Notes under the pieces: generated by a model
Databases searched by the model: none
Seen by the model: only the letters and a program-made list of their open reading frames with translations
Told to the model about the DNA's origin: nothing
Origin: Chelatococcus sp. HY11
GTDB taxonomy: Bacteria > Pseudomonadota > Alphaproteobacteria > Rhizobiales > Beijerinckiaceae
Direction: 5' to 3'
Length of the DNA stretch: 64,000 bases
NCBI RefSeq assembly: GCF_018398335.1
Contig: NZ_JAHBRX010000002.1
Span: 1,798,001 to 1,862,000 of the forward strand
Shown: positions 10,063-17,809 of the stretch, piece by piece
Numbering within the stretch: position 1 is the first letter of the stretch
How the letters are laid out: each line of letters starts with the position of its first letter
Position numbers and translations under genes: made by a program

Positions 10063-11376
10063 ATGGGATTTGGGATGCGCGGGTTGGCGAAGGCCGCCCT
10101 GGTCGGGGCTTCGCTCACGGCGCTTGGTTCACTCACGGCGGCAAAGGCTGAGGATATCCGGCTGACCTACCAGAGCTGGCATCTAGCGGAAGAGCCCTGG
10201 GCGACCTCGCTCAAGGAGGGCTTCGCCGAGTTCGAGCGCCTCAATCCCGGCATCAAGATCGTGCCGCAACCGGTGTCGCTCGGACAGCGCGACGTCACGC
10301 TGACGACCGCCATCCGCGCCGGGCGCGGGCCGGACATCTTCCAGCTCGATGCCAACCCCATCAGCCAGTACATCAAGGAAGGCTGGGTCAAGGACCTGAC
10401 GCCCTATATGGAGAAGGAGGGCGGCGCCAAGGCTTTCATGGCGGACTTCTACCCCTCGCTCCGCGACGCCGTCACCAACGACGGCAAGGTCTATGGTGTG
10501 CCGAAGAATACGGCGGCGATGGTCCTGACCTACAACAAGAAGCTATTCGACGCGGCAGGCGTCACCCAGGCTCCCGCGACCTGGGAAGAGTTCCGTACGG
10601 CCGCGCAGAAACTGACGCGTGCGACAAAGGAAGGCGGCCCGGTCGACCAGTGGGGAACGGCGCTTATTCTGCAGCCGGCCGGTTTTGATCTGCGTGTGTC
10701 TGTCATCCTGCGCGGTTTCGGGGCTGATTTCCTGACGCCGGACAATAAACACTCCGCACTCAACACGCCTGAGGCGAAGGAAGCCTTCCAGTACGTGGTC
10801 GACCTCATCCAGAAGGACAAGGTCATGCCGCCCGGCGTCTCCCAGGTGGATGCCAACGCCGCCCGCCAGTTCATGGCGCAGAGCAAGGTGGGCACGATCG
10901 TCGAGACCCTCTGGGCCCTGCCGATCATCCAGGCGATCAATCCGGCCTTCGATGCCTGGAACACGCTCGCCATGGCGCCGATCCCTGTGAAGGCGGGAAC
11001 CGACCCCAAGGTCCGGTCCACGCTCTATGTGGACGGCCTCTTCATGAACCCCAACACCAAGAACGCGGATGCGGCCTGGAAGCTGATCCAGTTCATGACC
11101 GATCGCCAGCGCATGGAAAAGTGGTTCGTGGACAACAACATGCTGGCGGGCCGTCAGTCCGTTAACGATGAGTTCAAGCCGATCCAGGACAGCAAGTTCG
11201 CCCAGGTCGTGAAGGCTGAAATCGGCCATGCGTCCTTCCTGCCGCTCATCCCGCAGTGGCCGGAAATCCTGACGGCCTTCCGCCAGAACCTGCAGGCTGC
11301 CGTCGCCCAGACCAAGACGCCGGAGGCCGCCCTCGCCGACGCCCACAACCAGATCGAGGCGATCCTGGCGCGCTAG
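10063..11376 (+). CDS. ABC importer substrate-binding protein, family 1 (carbohydrate)
   Basis: About 437 residues with a Sec signal peptide (MGFGMRGLAKAALVGASL, cleavage near AAKA-ED around residue 29). The mature protein is a family-1 (MalE/UgpB-type) solute-binding protein: it begins IRLTYQSWHLAEEPWATSL and has the GPDIFQLDAN and YGVPKNTAAMVLTYNKKLF blocks of the class. The ATG at 10063 follows AGGAGG eight bases upstream. It is the first gene of an operon with two permeases, an epimerase-like protein and a dihydroxyacetone-type kinase, which points to a sugar, polyol or keto-sugar ligand. Confidence 0.9.
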   Translation: MGFGMRGLAKAALVGASLTALGSLTAAKAEDIRLTYQSWHLAEEPWATSLKEGFAEFERLNPGIKIVPQPVSLGQRDVTLTTAIRAGRGPDIFQLDANPISQYIKEGWVKDLTPYMEKEGGAKAFMADFYPSLRDAVTNDGKVYGVPKNTAAMVLTYNKKLFDAAGVTQAPATWEEFRTAAQKLTRATKEGGPVDQWGTALILQPAGFDLRVSVILRGFGADFLTPDNKHSALNTPEAKEAFQYVVDLIQKDKVMPPGVSQVDANAARQFMAQSKVGTIVETLWALPIIQAINPAFDAWNTLAMAPIPVKAGTDPKVRSTLYVDGLFMNPNTKNADAAWKLIQFMTDRQRMEKWFVDNNMLAGRQSVNDEFKPIQDSKFAQVVKAEIGHASFLPLIPQWPEILTAFRQNLQAAVAQTKTPEAALADAHNQIEAILAR

Positions 11377-11403
11377 GGCCAATCGACATTCAGCGTTCTC
11401 AGC

Positions 11404-11488
11404 TGTCATGGCCGGGCTTGTCCCGGCCATCCCGATGAATTGAGGCGCCTTTCCGGTCGGGATCATCGGGACAAGCCCGGTGATGACA
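11404..11488. repeat. Palindromic intergenic repeat, type A
   Basis: Left arm TGTCATGGCCGGGCTTGTCC and right arm ACAAGCCCGGTGATGACA are near-complementary around an inner CCGAT/ATCGG pair. Together they form a long hairpin typical of dispersed repeats in Rhizobiales intergenic regions. Confidence 0.6.
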
Positions 11489-11634
11489 ATGGTATGCCTT
11501 GCGCCATTCTTGAATGTCGATTGGTCCTAGGCCATTCGACTGCACGCCGCCGGAGGGGGGCTCCAGTTTGCCCTGCCAGTGACGAACAAGGCCATGAGCC
11601 TCCATGGAAACATGGCCTTGGGAACCAAGCGTGT

Positions 11635-11731
11635 TATCCCCGGCGTCGCGCAGCGACGGGAAGGGGATCCATGAACTGCAACGCTCGACTTTGGATCCCC
11701 TTCCCGGGCTGCTGGGCAGCCCGCCGGGGAT
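11635..11731. repeat. Palindromic intergenic repeat, type B
   Basis: The outer arms ATCCCCGGCG (11635-11644) and CGCCGGGGAT (11722-11731) are perfect complements. The inner arms GGGAAGGGGATCCA (11658-11671) and TGGATCCCCTTCCC (11692-11705) are perfect over 14 bases with a 20-base loop. No transposase is linked. Confidence 0.7.
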
Positions 11732-11837
11732 GACACGGGATGAGAATGGGCACGTGTCTTGACACACCGCGCGGAGGGCCATGGCTCTCTGCGCATCAAT
11801 TTCGCGTGAGCCGCATAGTGATAAAGACAGGGTGGCA

Positions 11838-12695
11838 ATGACTGATCAACGTGTCGGCTTATTCTTCGCGTTGCCTGCCATTATTCTTCTTGTAGGCATT
11901 CTTGGCTTCCCTGCCGTCGCGGCTATCCTCCAGAGTTTCAATGTGCTCTGGGGGTCCGGAGACGTACCGGGCATCGCGAACTACGTCCAGCTCGCGATGG
12001 ATCCGCAATTCTGGCAGGCTTTCCGGAATACGACCCTGTTCGTCGCATCTACCGTGAGCATCCACATCACGCTCGGCCTGTGCGTGGCGCTTCTGCTCAA
12101 TGCCGATGTCAAGGGCAAGTGGCTGTTCCGGGTCACCGCGATCCTGCCGTGGACCGTTCCCGACGTCATCAGCGGTATTCTCTGGCGCTTCATGTTCGAT
12201 CCGCTGGCGGGTTTCGTGAACGCGCTCCTGACAACGGCCGGGCTCATCGCGGCGCCGATCGACTGGCTGGGCGACCCGCAGCTTGCCTTCGCCGCCGTCG
12301 TCTTCGCGGAAGGCTGGCGCGGCTATCCCTTCATCATGCTGATCCTGCTCGCGGGCCTGCAATCCATCGGCCAGCAGCAATACGAGGCGGCCCAGCTCGA
12401 CGGCGCCTCGACCTGGCAGTGCTTCATGCATGTCACCATCCCGAACCTGAAGCCCATGCTGCTCGTGGCCGCGGTGCTGGATCTGATCTGGCAGGCGCGC
12501 CTGTTCGGTCTTGTCTTCGGCATGACGAGCGGCGGCCCTGGCAATGCAACGGAAGTGATGCCGCTGCTGATTTACCGCAATTACTTTGAATTCTTCAACG
12601 CGAGCTATGCGGCGTCCATGGCGGTCGTTCTCGCAGCGGTGATGCTGGTCTTCGCGGTGCCCTATGTGCGCTCCAGCCTGAAGAAGGAGGCGTGA
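11838..12695 (+). CDS. ABC sugar importer permease, MalF/UgpA type
   Basis: A 285-residue inner-membrane permease with six predicted transmembrane helices. The ATPase-contacting EAA loop is near residue 185 (YEAAQLDGASTWQCF, then VTIPNLKP). The ATG at 11838 has AGGGTGG just upstream; the frame continues 5' without family similarity. It pairs with the permease at 12698 and the binding protein at 10063. No ATP-binding subunit is encoded in the operon. Confidence 0.9.
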   Translation: MTDQRVGLFFALPAIILLVGILGFPAVAAILQSFNVLWGSGDVPGIANYVQLAMDPQFWQAFRNTTLFVASTVSIHITLGLCVALLLNADVKGKWLFRVTAILPWTVPDVISGILWRFMFDPLAGFVNALLTTAGLIAAPIDWLGDPQLAFAAVVFAEGWRGYPFIMLILLAGLQSIGQQQYEAAQLDGASTWQCFMHVTIPNLKPMLLVAAVLDLIWQARLFGLVFGMTSGGPGNATEVMPLLIYRNYFEFFNASYAASMAVVLAAVMLVFAVPYVRSSLKKEA

Positions 12696-12697
12696 GA

Positions 12698-13531
12698 ATG
12701 ATGCGCGGATCCGCTCAATCCAACCTCTTCGTCTGGGTCGCGCTTCTCGCCGTCGCGATCTTCAACCTGTTTCCTTTCTATTGGATGGTGACCTCCTCCT
12801 TCAAAAGCTCGCTCGAGGTCGTCTCCTATCCCGCGACGCTCGTGCCGCAGGCGTGGACGACGGATGCCTATCGCAACATCTGGCTGCAGGAAGGTTTCGT
12901 CGCCTATTTCCGCAACAGCCTGATCGTGTCGCTCAGCACGGCGCTCTTGTCGTCGGGCGTCGGCCTTTTCGCGGCTTACGGCTTCTCGCGCTTCAAGTTC
13001 AAGGGGCGCATGGCGTGGATGTCCCTGTTCCTCGGCAGCCAGATGCTGCCGGGGGTGCTCCTGGTCGGCGCCTATTTCCGCATGCTGACCTTCGCCGGGC
13101 TCTATGACACCTTGTTCGGTCTCATTCTCGCACAGACGACGATCACGCTGCCGTTCAGTGTCTGGATGTTGAAGGGCTACATCGACACCGTCCCCGCCGA
13201 GATCGACAACGCGGCGATGATTGACGGCGCCAACCGTCTGCAGATCCTGCTGCGGATCATCGCGCCCAACATCATCCCGGGTTTCGTCGCCACAGCGACT
13301 TTCGCCTTTCTTCTCGCCTGGGGCGATCTGTTGTGGGCGCTCTGCCTCATCGAAGATCAGGCGAAGCAGACGATGACACTCGGCATTACGCGGCTCATCG
13401 GGCAATTCCGCGTGCAATGGTCGGAAATTATGGCAGCCACCGTCATCGGCAGCGTCATACCGGCCACGCTCTACGTCTTTCTTCAGAAATACCTGGTGCA
13501 GGGCTTTACCGGCAGCGCCGTCAAGGATTGA
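12698..13531 (+). CDS. ABC sugar importer permease, MalG/UgpE type
   Basis: A 277-residue second permease of the CUT1-type importer. An N-terminal helix is followed by the FPFYWMVTSSFKSSLEV periplasmic entry typical of MalG proteins. The EAA loop is EIDNAAMIDGANRLQILLRI with IIAPNIIPG. The ATG at 12698 lies seven bases after AAGGAGG, three bases beyond the stop of the upstream permease. A GTG at 12692 is also in frame but too close to the ribosome site. Confidence 0.9.
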   Translation: MMRGSAQSNLFVWVALLAVAIFNLFPFYWMVTSSFKSSLEVVSYPATLVPQAWTTDAYRNIWLQEGFVAYFRNSLIVSLSTALLSSGVGLFAAYGFSRFKFKGRMAWMSLFLGSQMLPGVLLVGAYFRMLTFAGLYDTLFGLILAQTTITLPFSVWMLKGYIDTVPAEIDNAAMIDGANRLQILLRIIAPNIIPGFVATATFAFLLAWGDLLWALCLIEDQAKQTMTLGITRLIGQFRVQWSEIMAATVIGSVIPATLYVFLQKYLVQGFTGSAVKD

Positions 13532-13601
13532 GCCCGCCCTCCAGCTTGTCTCGTGCTTAGGCTTCGGTGGTGTCACCGGAAGGCTTCAGAAGGTTGTCGC
13601 A

Positions 13602-14453
13602 ATGAATCCGCTTTCCATCCACTCCTATACGTTCCTGCCGACATGGACGACGCAGCATGGCGAGGATGCGGCCCGCGAGGCGCGGGCGGCCGGCTACGAC
13701 CGCCTCGTTATTCCGCTGCGGGATCATGACGTCATCGAGCCGGCGGCCATCGTTCGCATGATGGAGCGGGAGGGACTGCAGCCCGTCACGACGGCCAATC
13801 AGCGGCCGGAGGCGGACATTTCGAGCACCGATCGCGCCGTCTGGGCAGCCGGGCTGGAGCGTCATCGCCGCTCCCTGCGGCTGGCGCGCGATCTCGGCGC
13901 CAAGCACATGGGCGGCATCCTCTACAGCGTGTTCGGCAAGGCCCAGCGGGCGGCGACGGATGAGAATGTGAAGGCAGCAGCGGAAGCCCTGGCGTTGCTG
14001 GCCGATGAAGCCGCCGGCTTCGGCATGCGGATCGCCTTGGAGATCGTCAATCGCTACGAGAGCAATCTCCTCAACACCGCCGCCCAAGGTATCGACATGG
14101 TCCGCCGTGTCGGCGCGCCCAATCTTCATCTTCATCTCGACACGTTCCACATGAATATCGAGGAAGATGACCCTCTGGAAGCGCTCAAGGCAGCGCGCCC
14201 CTATCTCGCTTATTTCGAGATAGACCAGAACAACCGGGGGCCTCTTGATCGCGGCGCCATCGATTTCGCCCCGATGCTCGCGTTCCTCAAGGACTCCGAC
14301 TATACGGACATGATCGGCGTCGAGGCGTTTTCGAGCGCGATTTCCGGCCCGGAGGTGGCGGCCGGGGTCGGCGCATGGCGGAACCTGTTCGACGATGGTG
14401 CGGCTGTTGCGCGCTCCGGAATTGCGGTGCTGAAACAGGCCGGCTTCGCCTGA
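13602..14453 (+). CDS. Sugar phosphate isomerase/epimerase-like TIM barrel
   Basis: A 283-residue AP endonuclease 2-like TIM barrel (xylose isomerase-like superfamily). It has the metal-site pattern of ketose 3-epimerases: Glu in RIALEIVNRYESN (near residue 145), Asp/His in LHLHLDTFHMNIEED (near 180), His/Asp-type residues later, and the final Glu in DMIGVEAFSS. In this operon it probably interconverts keto-sugars before phosphorylation by the kinase at 14547. D-tagatose/D-psicose or erythrulose epimerisation are both possible. Start ATG at 13602 with AGAAGG upstream. Confidence 0.82.
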   Translation: MNPLSIHSYTFLPTWTTQHGEDAAREARAAGYDRLVIPLRDHDVIEPAAIVRMMEREGLQPVTTANQRPEADISSTDRAVWAAGLERHRRSLRLARDLGAKHMGGILYSVFGKAQRAATDENVKAAAEALALLADEAAGFGMRIALEIVNRYESNLLNTAAQGIDMVRRVGAPNLHLHLDTFHMNIEEDDPLEALKAARPYLAYFEIDQNNRGPLDRGAIDFAPMLAFLKDSDYTDMIGVEAFSSAISGPEVAAGVGAWRNLFDDGAAVARSGIAVLKQAGFA

Positions 14454-14546
14454 GAGGAACGGGTCCCCGCTGTATATTAACGGCTGCAGCGGTTGATCGA
14501 TCGGGCGATGTGATCATACTCAAGGCATCAACGGAGCGAGGATGCC

Positions 14547-16259
14547 TTGAAGAAGCTGATCAACGACGTTCTGAAGGTTGTGCCGGAAACCCTTGAGGGA
14601 TTTGTTCGCCTGCATCCGGATCTGGCGCTGCTCGATGGCTACGCCACAGTGATCCGCGGCGATATCGAGTCGTTTCGGGCGAGCGGCAAGGTCGCTGTGA
14701 TCAGTGGTGGCGGCGCAGGCCACGAGCCTGCCCATGCCGGTTATGTCGGTCGCGGCATGCTGACGGCGGCCGTGTCGGGCGATGTCTTCGCCTCACCGAG
14801 CACCGACGCCGTGTTCGCGGCGCTGATGGCGGTTGGCACCCCGGCCGGTGTCCTGATGGTGGTGAAGAACTATACCGGCGACCGCATCAATTTCGGCCTC
14901 GCGGCGGAAATGGCGCGCGCGCATGGCATTCCGGTTGAAACCGTGGTGGTCGACGATGACGCGGCGCTCGGCAGTGCAGAGGCGACCGCAGGGCGGCGTG
15001 GTATCGCCGGCACCGTGCTCGTCCACAAGGTGGCGGGCGCGGCGGCGGAAGCAGGCTTGAGCCTCGCCGACGTGGCGCGGAATGCGCAGGCTGCGGTTGC
15101 GGGGCTCGCTTCCATGGGCGTCGGGCTGTCGCCCTGCACGCTGCCCGCAGCCGGCAAGGCCAATTTCGAGCTCGGCGCGGATGAGATCGAGCTCGGGCTC
15201 GGCATCCATGGCGAGGCGGGCGTCGAGCGACGCAGCATCGCCAGTGCCGCGACGCTGACCGGCATCCTGCTCGATACCATCATCAAGGATCGCGCCATCG
15301 CGACGGGCGATGAAGTGGCGCTGCTCGTCAACAATCTCGGCGGCACGCCGACCATGGAGATGAATATCGTAGCGAAGAACGCGCTCGATCACCTCCAGGG
15401 GCATGGCATCGCCGTCGACCGCGCCTATTGCGGCACGTTCCTGACCGCCATCGAGATGGACGGCGTGTCGCTCAGCCTGATGAAGCTCGATCCGTCCTTG
15501 CGCAACGCTCTCGACGCCCCCACCGAGGCGCCCGCATGGCTCGCCAACGCGCGGGCCAAACAGCCACCGCTCGCTAAGGCGGTGACGGTGCCGGCCGGGC
15601 AGGCCGAAGTGAACGCCGATGACGGCCGCGCGACGCCCGCGCCGGAGGCGGTCATCGCAGCCATTCGCGCTGGCTGCGAGGCCCTGCTCGCGGCCGAGGA
15701 CCGGCTCACCGAGATGGATCGCCATGTCGGCGACGGCGATATCGGCCGCTCGCTGGCGCAGGGCGCGGAAGCCGTTCTGACGCGGCTCGACGCGATGCCG
15801 GGTTATGCGACCTATGCGGTGCTGCGTGAACTCTCCCTCACCATTCGGCGCGCCATGGGCGGTACGTCCGGACCGCTCTATGCGGCGATGGCGCTGAGCG
15901 CGAGCAACAGCCTGAAAGAGCCCCACGGGGACGCCTCGGCATCCCTCGCCATGGCATTTTCCACGGCGGTGGCATCTGTATCACAGCTCGGCGGCGCCAA
16001 GGCGGGCGACCGGACTATGGTGGATGCGCTTCTGCCGGCGGCCGAGGCGATCGCCCAGGGCGGCGGGGTAGCCGCGCAGCTGGCCGCCGCCGCCGAAGCC
16101 GCGAGCCTGGCCGCCGCCCGCACGGCCGACATGATGCCGCGCCGCGGGCGCTCCAGCTATATCGGTGAGCGTGCGCTGGGCTATCCGGACCCGGGTGCGG
16201 AAGCTGTCGCGCTTTGGTTGAAGGCGGCAGCGGCAAGCGTTGCGACCAAGCCGGCGTAG
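14547..16259 (+). CDS. Fused DhaK-DhaL dihydroxyacetone/erythrulose-type kinase
   Basis: A 570-residue single-chain kinase. The DhaK domain (about 1-330) has SGGGAGHEPAHAGYVG and the substrate-binding histidine in GLGIHGEAGV (His221, which binds the ketose covalently in the family). The DhaL ATP domain (about 355-565) has the three Mg-binding aspartates in MDRHVGDGDIG, then GGTSGPLYAAM and GAKAGDRTMVDALL. The fused form uses ATP rather than PTS phosphate. The start codon is TTG at 14547, with GAGGAT just upstream. Related proteins phosphorylate dihydroxyacetone, or L- or D-erythrulose; the neighbouring epimerase favours a C4-C6 keto-sugar over plain glycerone. Confidence 0.9.
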   Translation: MKKLINDVLKVVPETLEGFVRLHPDLALLDGYATVIRGDIESFRASGKVAVISGGGAGHEPAHAGYVGRGMLTAAVSGDVFASPSTDAVFAALMAVGTPAGVLMVVKNYTGDRINFGLAAEMARAHGIPVETVVVDDDAALGSAEATAGRRGIAGTVLVHKVAGAAAEAGLSLADVARNAQAAVAGLASMGVGLSPCTLPAAGKANFELGADEIELGLGIHGEAGVERRSIASAATLTGILLDTIIKDRAIATGDEVALLVNNLGGTPTMEMNIVAKNALDHLQGHGIAVDRAYCGTFLTAIEMDGVSLSLMKLDPSLRNALDAPTEAPAWLANARAKQPPLAKAVTVPAGQAEVNADDGRATPAPEAVIAAIRAGCEALLAAEDRLTEMDRHVGDGDIGRSLAQGAEAVLTRLDAMPGYATYAVLRELSLTIRRAMGGTSGPLYAAMALSASNSLKEPHGDASASLAMAFSTAVASVSQLGGAKAGDRTMVDALLPAAEAIAQGGGVAAQLAAAAEAASLAAARTADMMPRRGRSSYIGERALGYPDPGAEAVALWLKAAAASVATKPA

Positions 16260-16323
16260 CGTCGACTAGCCTGCCTTTTGTGGAGGTCCCCATTGGCGCC
16301 GCGCCCGACGTACCCATATGCGT

Positions 16324-16359
16324 CTTGGCGCGACGCCGGATCCTTGGCGCGACGCCGGA
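16324..16359. repeat. Tandem repeat, two 19-base units
   Basis: CTTGGCGCGACGCCGGA occurs at 16324-16340 and again at 16343-16359, spaced by TC. It lies upstream of the small lipoprotein gene and may be simple slippage or a regulatory repeat. Confidence 0.8.
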
Positions 16360-16384
16360 ACGAGACGTTGCAAAGGTCGCTTTC

Positions 16385-16498
16385 ATGATCGTCAGGTTGG
16401 TCACCCTGTTGTTTCTCACCGGTGCCTTGGCTGCCTGCCACACCACCGACATGGGCAAGTCCGTGGGCTGGCCCAACCCGCCGAGAACCTCCCGATAG
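16385..16498 (+). CDS. Small putative lipoprotein (entericidin-like size)
   Basis: A 37-residue peptide with a short basic N-terminus (MIVRLV), a hydrophobic stretch and a lipobox LAAC at residues 15-18, giving a mature lipopeptide of about 20 residues starting CHTTDMGK. AAAGG lies eight bases upstream of the ATG at 16385. Size and lipobox resemble entericidin-type lipopeptides, but the sequence after the cysteine is not diagnostic. It stands alone between the kinase operon and the CoA operon. A frame open from 16214 exists, but its extra N-terminus looks non-coding. Confidence 0.5.
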   Translation: MIVRLVTLLFLTGALAACHTTDMGKSVGWPNPPRTSR

Positions 16499-16998
16499 GA
16501 TCGATCGGTAATCTGCGCCGGTCATCCCGGGACGAGCCAAAGCTCGGGCCCGGGATCCAGAACCGATACGATTCGCGTCCGGCCATCAGCATTGAGACGC
16601 GGCGCCTCCTTGCCGGAGGGGATGGTTCCAGGATGATACAGAGGGTCCAGAGCCCATTTCTGGCAAACTGAACATCGATTGATCCTTGTGCTCGGAATCA
16701 AGATTTTTGGGGGAGCCGCGAACCCGGCGAGGGCCTCCTCACTGGCTGGTCAGCCAGACCGATGATGGCCGTTCTGCTCAATCCCTGCCCAGTCCCCGAA
16801 CCGTGGCGACACTCCGAGCGCGGCTTCTGGCCCCACGGAAGCGCGCCAATCAGCACGCCATTTCAGCGTAATATATTGAAATACAATGTTTATCGCCATC
16901 TGCCGCAGATTCGGGCGAGGTGGCGCTAAAAGTATTCCTTTTCATATAGATTGGGTTTGCTAGCATGGGTCCCGCGTAAGAACGCTCGGGAGGCCCAT
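16499..16998. other. 500-base intergenic region
   Basis: No coding signal is convincing here. It holds a hairpin repeat at 16524-16556 and, near its 3' end (about 16870-16970), an AT-rich stretch that probably carries the promoter of the CoA operon beginning at 16999. Confidence 0.6.
16524..16556. repeat. Palindromic intergenic repeat, type C
   Basis: ATCCCGGG (16524-16531) pairs with CCCGGGAT (16549-16556), and the inner GAGC/GCTC arms close on a CAAA loop. It has the same flavour as the elements at 11404 and 11635. Confidence 0.6.
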
Positions 16999-17796
16999 AT
17001 GAGCGCGGACGCAAGGGGCGATCGCTCCGGCGAGGGGAATGACGAAAAGCGTGCTGTCGTGTTCATCCACGGCATTGGCGGCAGCGCGCGGGTATGGACA
17101 CCGCAGATGGCGGCTTTCGCGGCGGCGGGCTTCCGGCCCATACCGCTCGACATGCCCGGCTACGGCGCGCGTCCGGCCGTCACCACCATGGATTTCGAGG
17201 AGCTGGCGGCCGATGTCGAGGCTGCCATCGGTCAAGTCGATCGACTAAAGCCTGTGCTTGTCGGGCATTCCATGGGCGGAATGGTGGTGCAGACGATGCT
17301 GCGGCGTCGCCCTGATGCCTATCATGCCGCCGTCCTGGTCGGCACAAGCCCTGCCTTCGGCAACCCGCAAGGCGACTTCCAGAAGGCTTTCGTGGCCGCG
17401 CGGCTTGAGCCGTTGGAGAGCGGCAGGACGATGGCGGAACTCGCGCCGGAGATGGTCGACGGCATGATGGGCCCTTCGCCGGATGGTGAGGGCAGGGCGC
17501 TCGCCGTCTCCACCATGGCCGCGACACCCGCCGCCACCTATCGCGCGGCCGTGTTGTGCCTCGTGAATTTCGACGAGCGCGCCAATCTCGGCGCAATCCG
17601 TGTGCCGGTGCTGTGCCTTGCCGGGGAGCATGACCGCAACGCGCCTGCGTCGATGATGGAGCGCATGGCGTCCCGCATTCCCGGCGCCCGTTTCCGGTTG
17701 CTGCCCGATGTCGGCCATCTGCCGAACTGCGAGGCGCCCGACAGCTTCAACGCCGCCATTCTCGACTATCTGGCAGAATGCGACCAGAGCGCATGA
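16999..17796 (+). CDS. Alpha/beta-fold hydrolase
   Basis: A 265-residue alpha/beta hydrolase. The oxyanion motif is VVFIHGIGGSARVW, the nucleophile elbow GHSMGGMV, the acid LAGEHDRNAP and the catalytic histidine LPDVGHLPN. Similarity is to 3-oxoadipate enol-lactonase and related esterases. The ATG at 16999 follows GGGAGG by five bases. It is the first gene of a tight five-gene operon with CoA-linked enzymes, where it may open a lactone or ester or act as a thioesterase. Confidence 0.87.
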   Translation: MSADARGDRSGEGNDEKRAVVFIHGIGGSARVWTPQMAAFAAAGFRPIPLDMPGYGARPAVTTMDFEELAADVEAAIGQVDRLKPVLVGHSMGGMVVQTMLRRRPDAYHAAVLVGTSPAFGNPQGDFQKAFVAARLEPLESGRTMAELAPEMVDGMMGPSPDGEGRALAVSTMAATPAATYRAAVLCLVNFDERANLGAIRVPVLCLAGEHDRNAPASMMERMASRIPGARFRLLPDVGHLPNCEAPDSFNAAILDYLAECDQSA

Positions 17797-17809
17797 GGGA
17801 AACCATCCA

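Larger units (their letters stand above)
11377..11837. other. 461-base intergenic region with two palindromic repeat elements
   Basis: No gene is supported here. It separates the binding protein from its permeases and holds two hairpin elements (11404-11488 and 11635-11731). These could stabilise or attenuate the operon mRNA between the abundant binding protein and the membrane components. Confidence 0.7.

Noticed and set aside
16324-16359. Start of a CRISPR array
   Set aside because: Only two tandem copies with a two-base gap and no spacers; no cas gene in the window.
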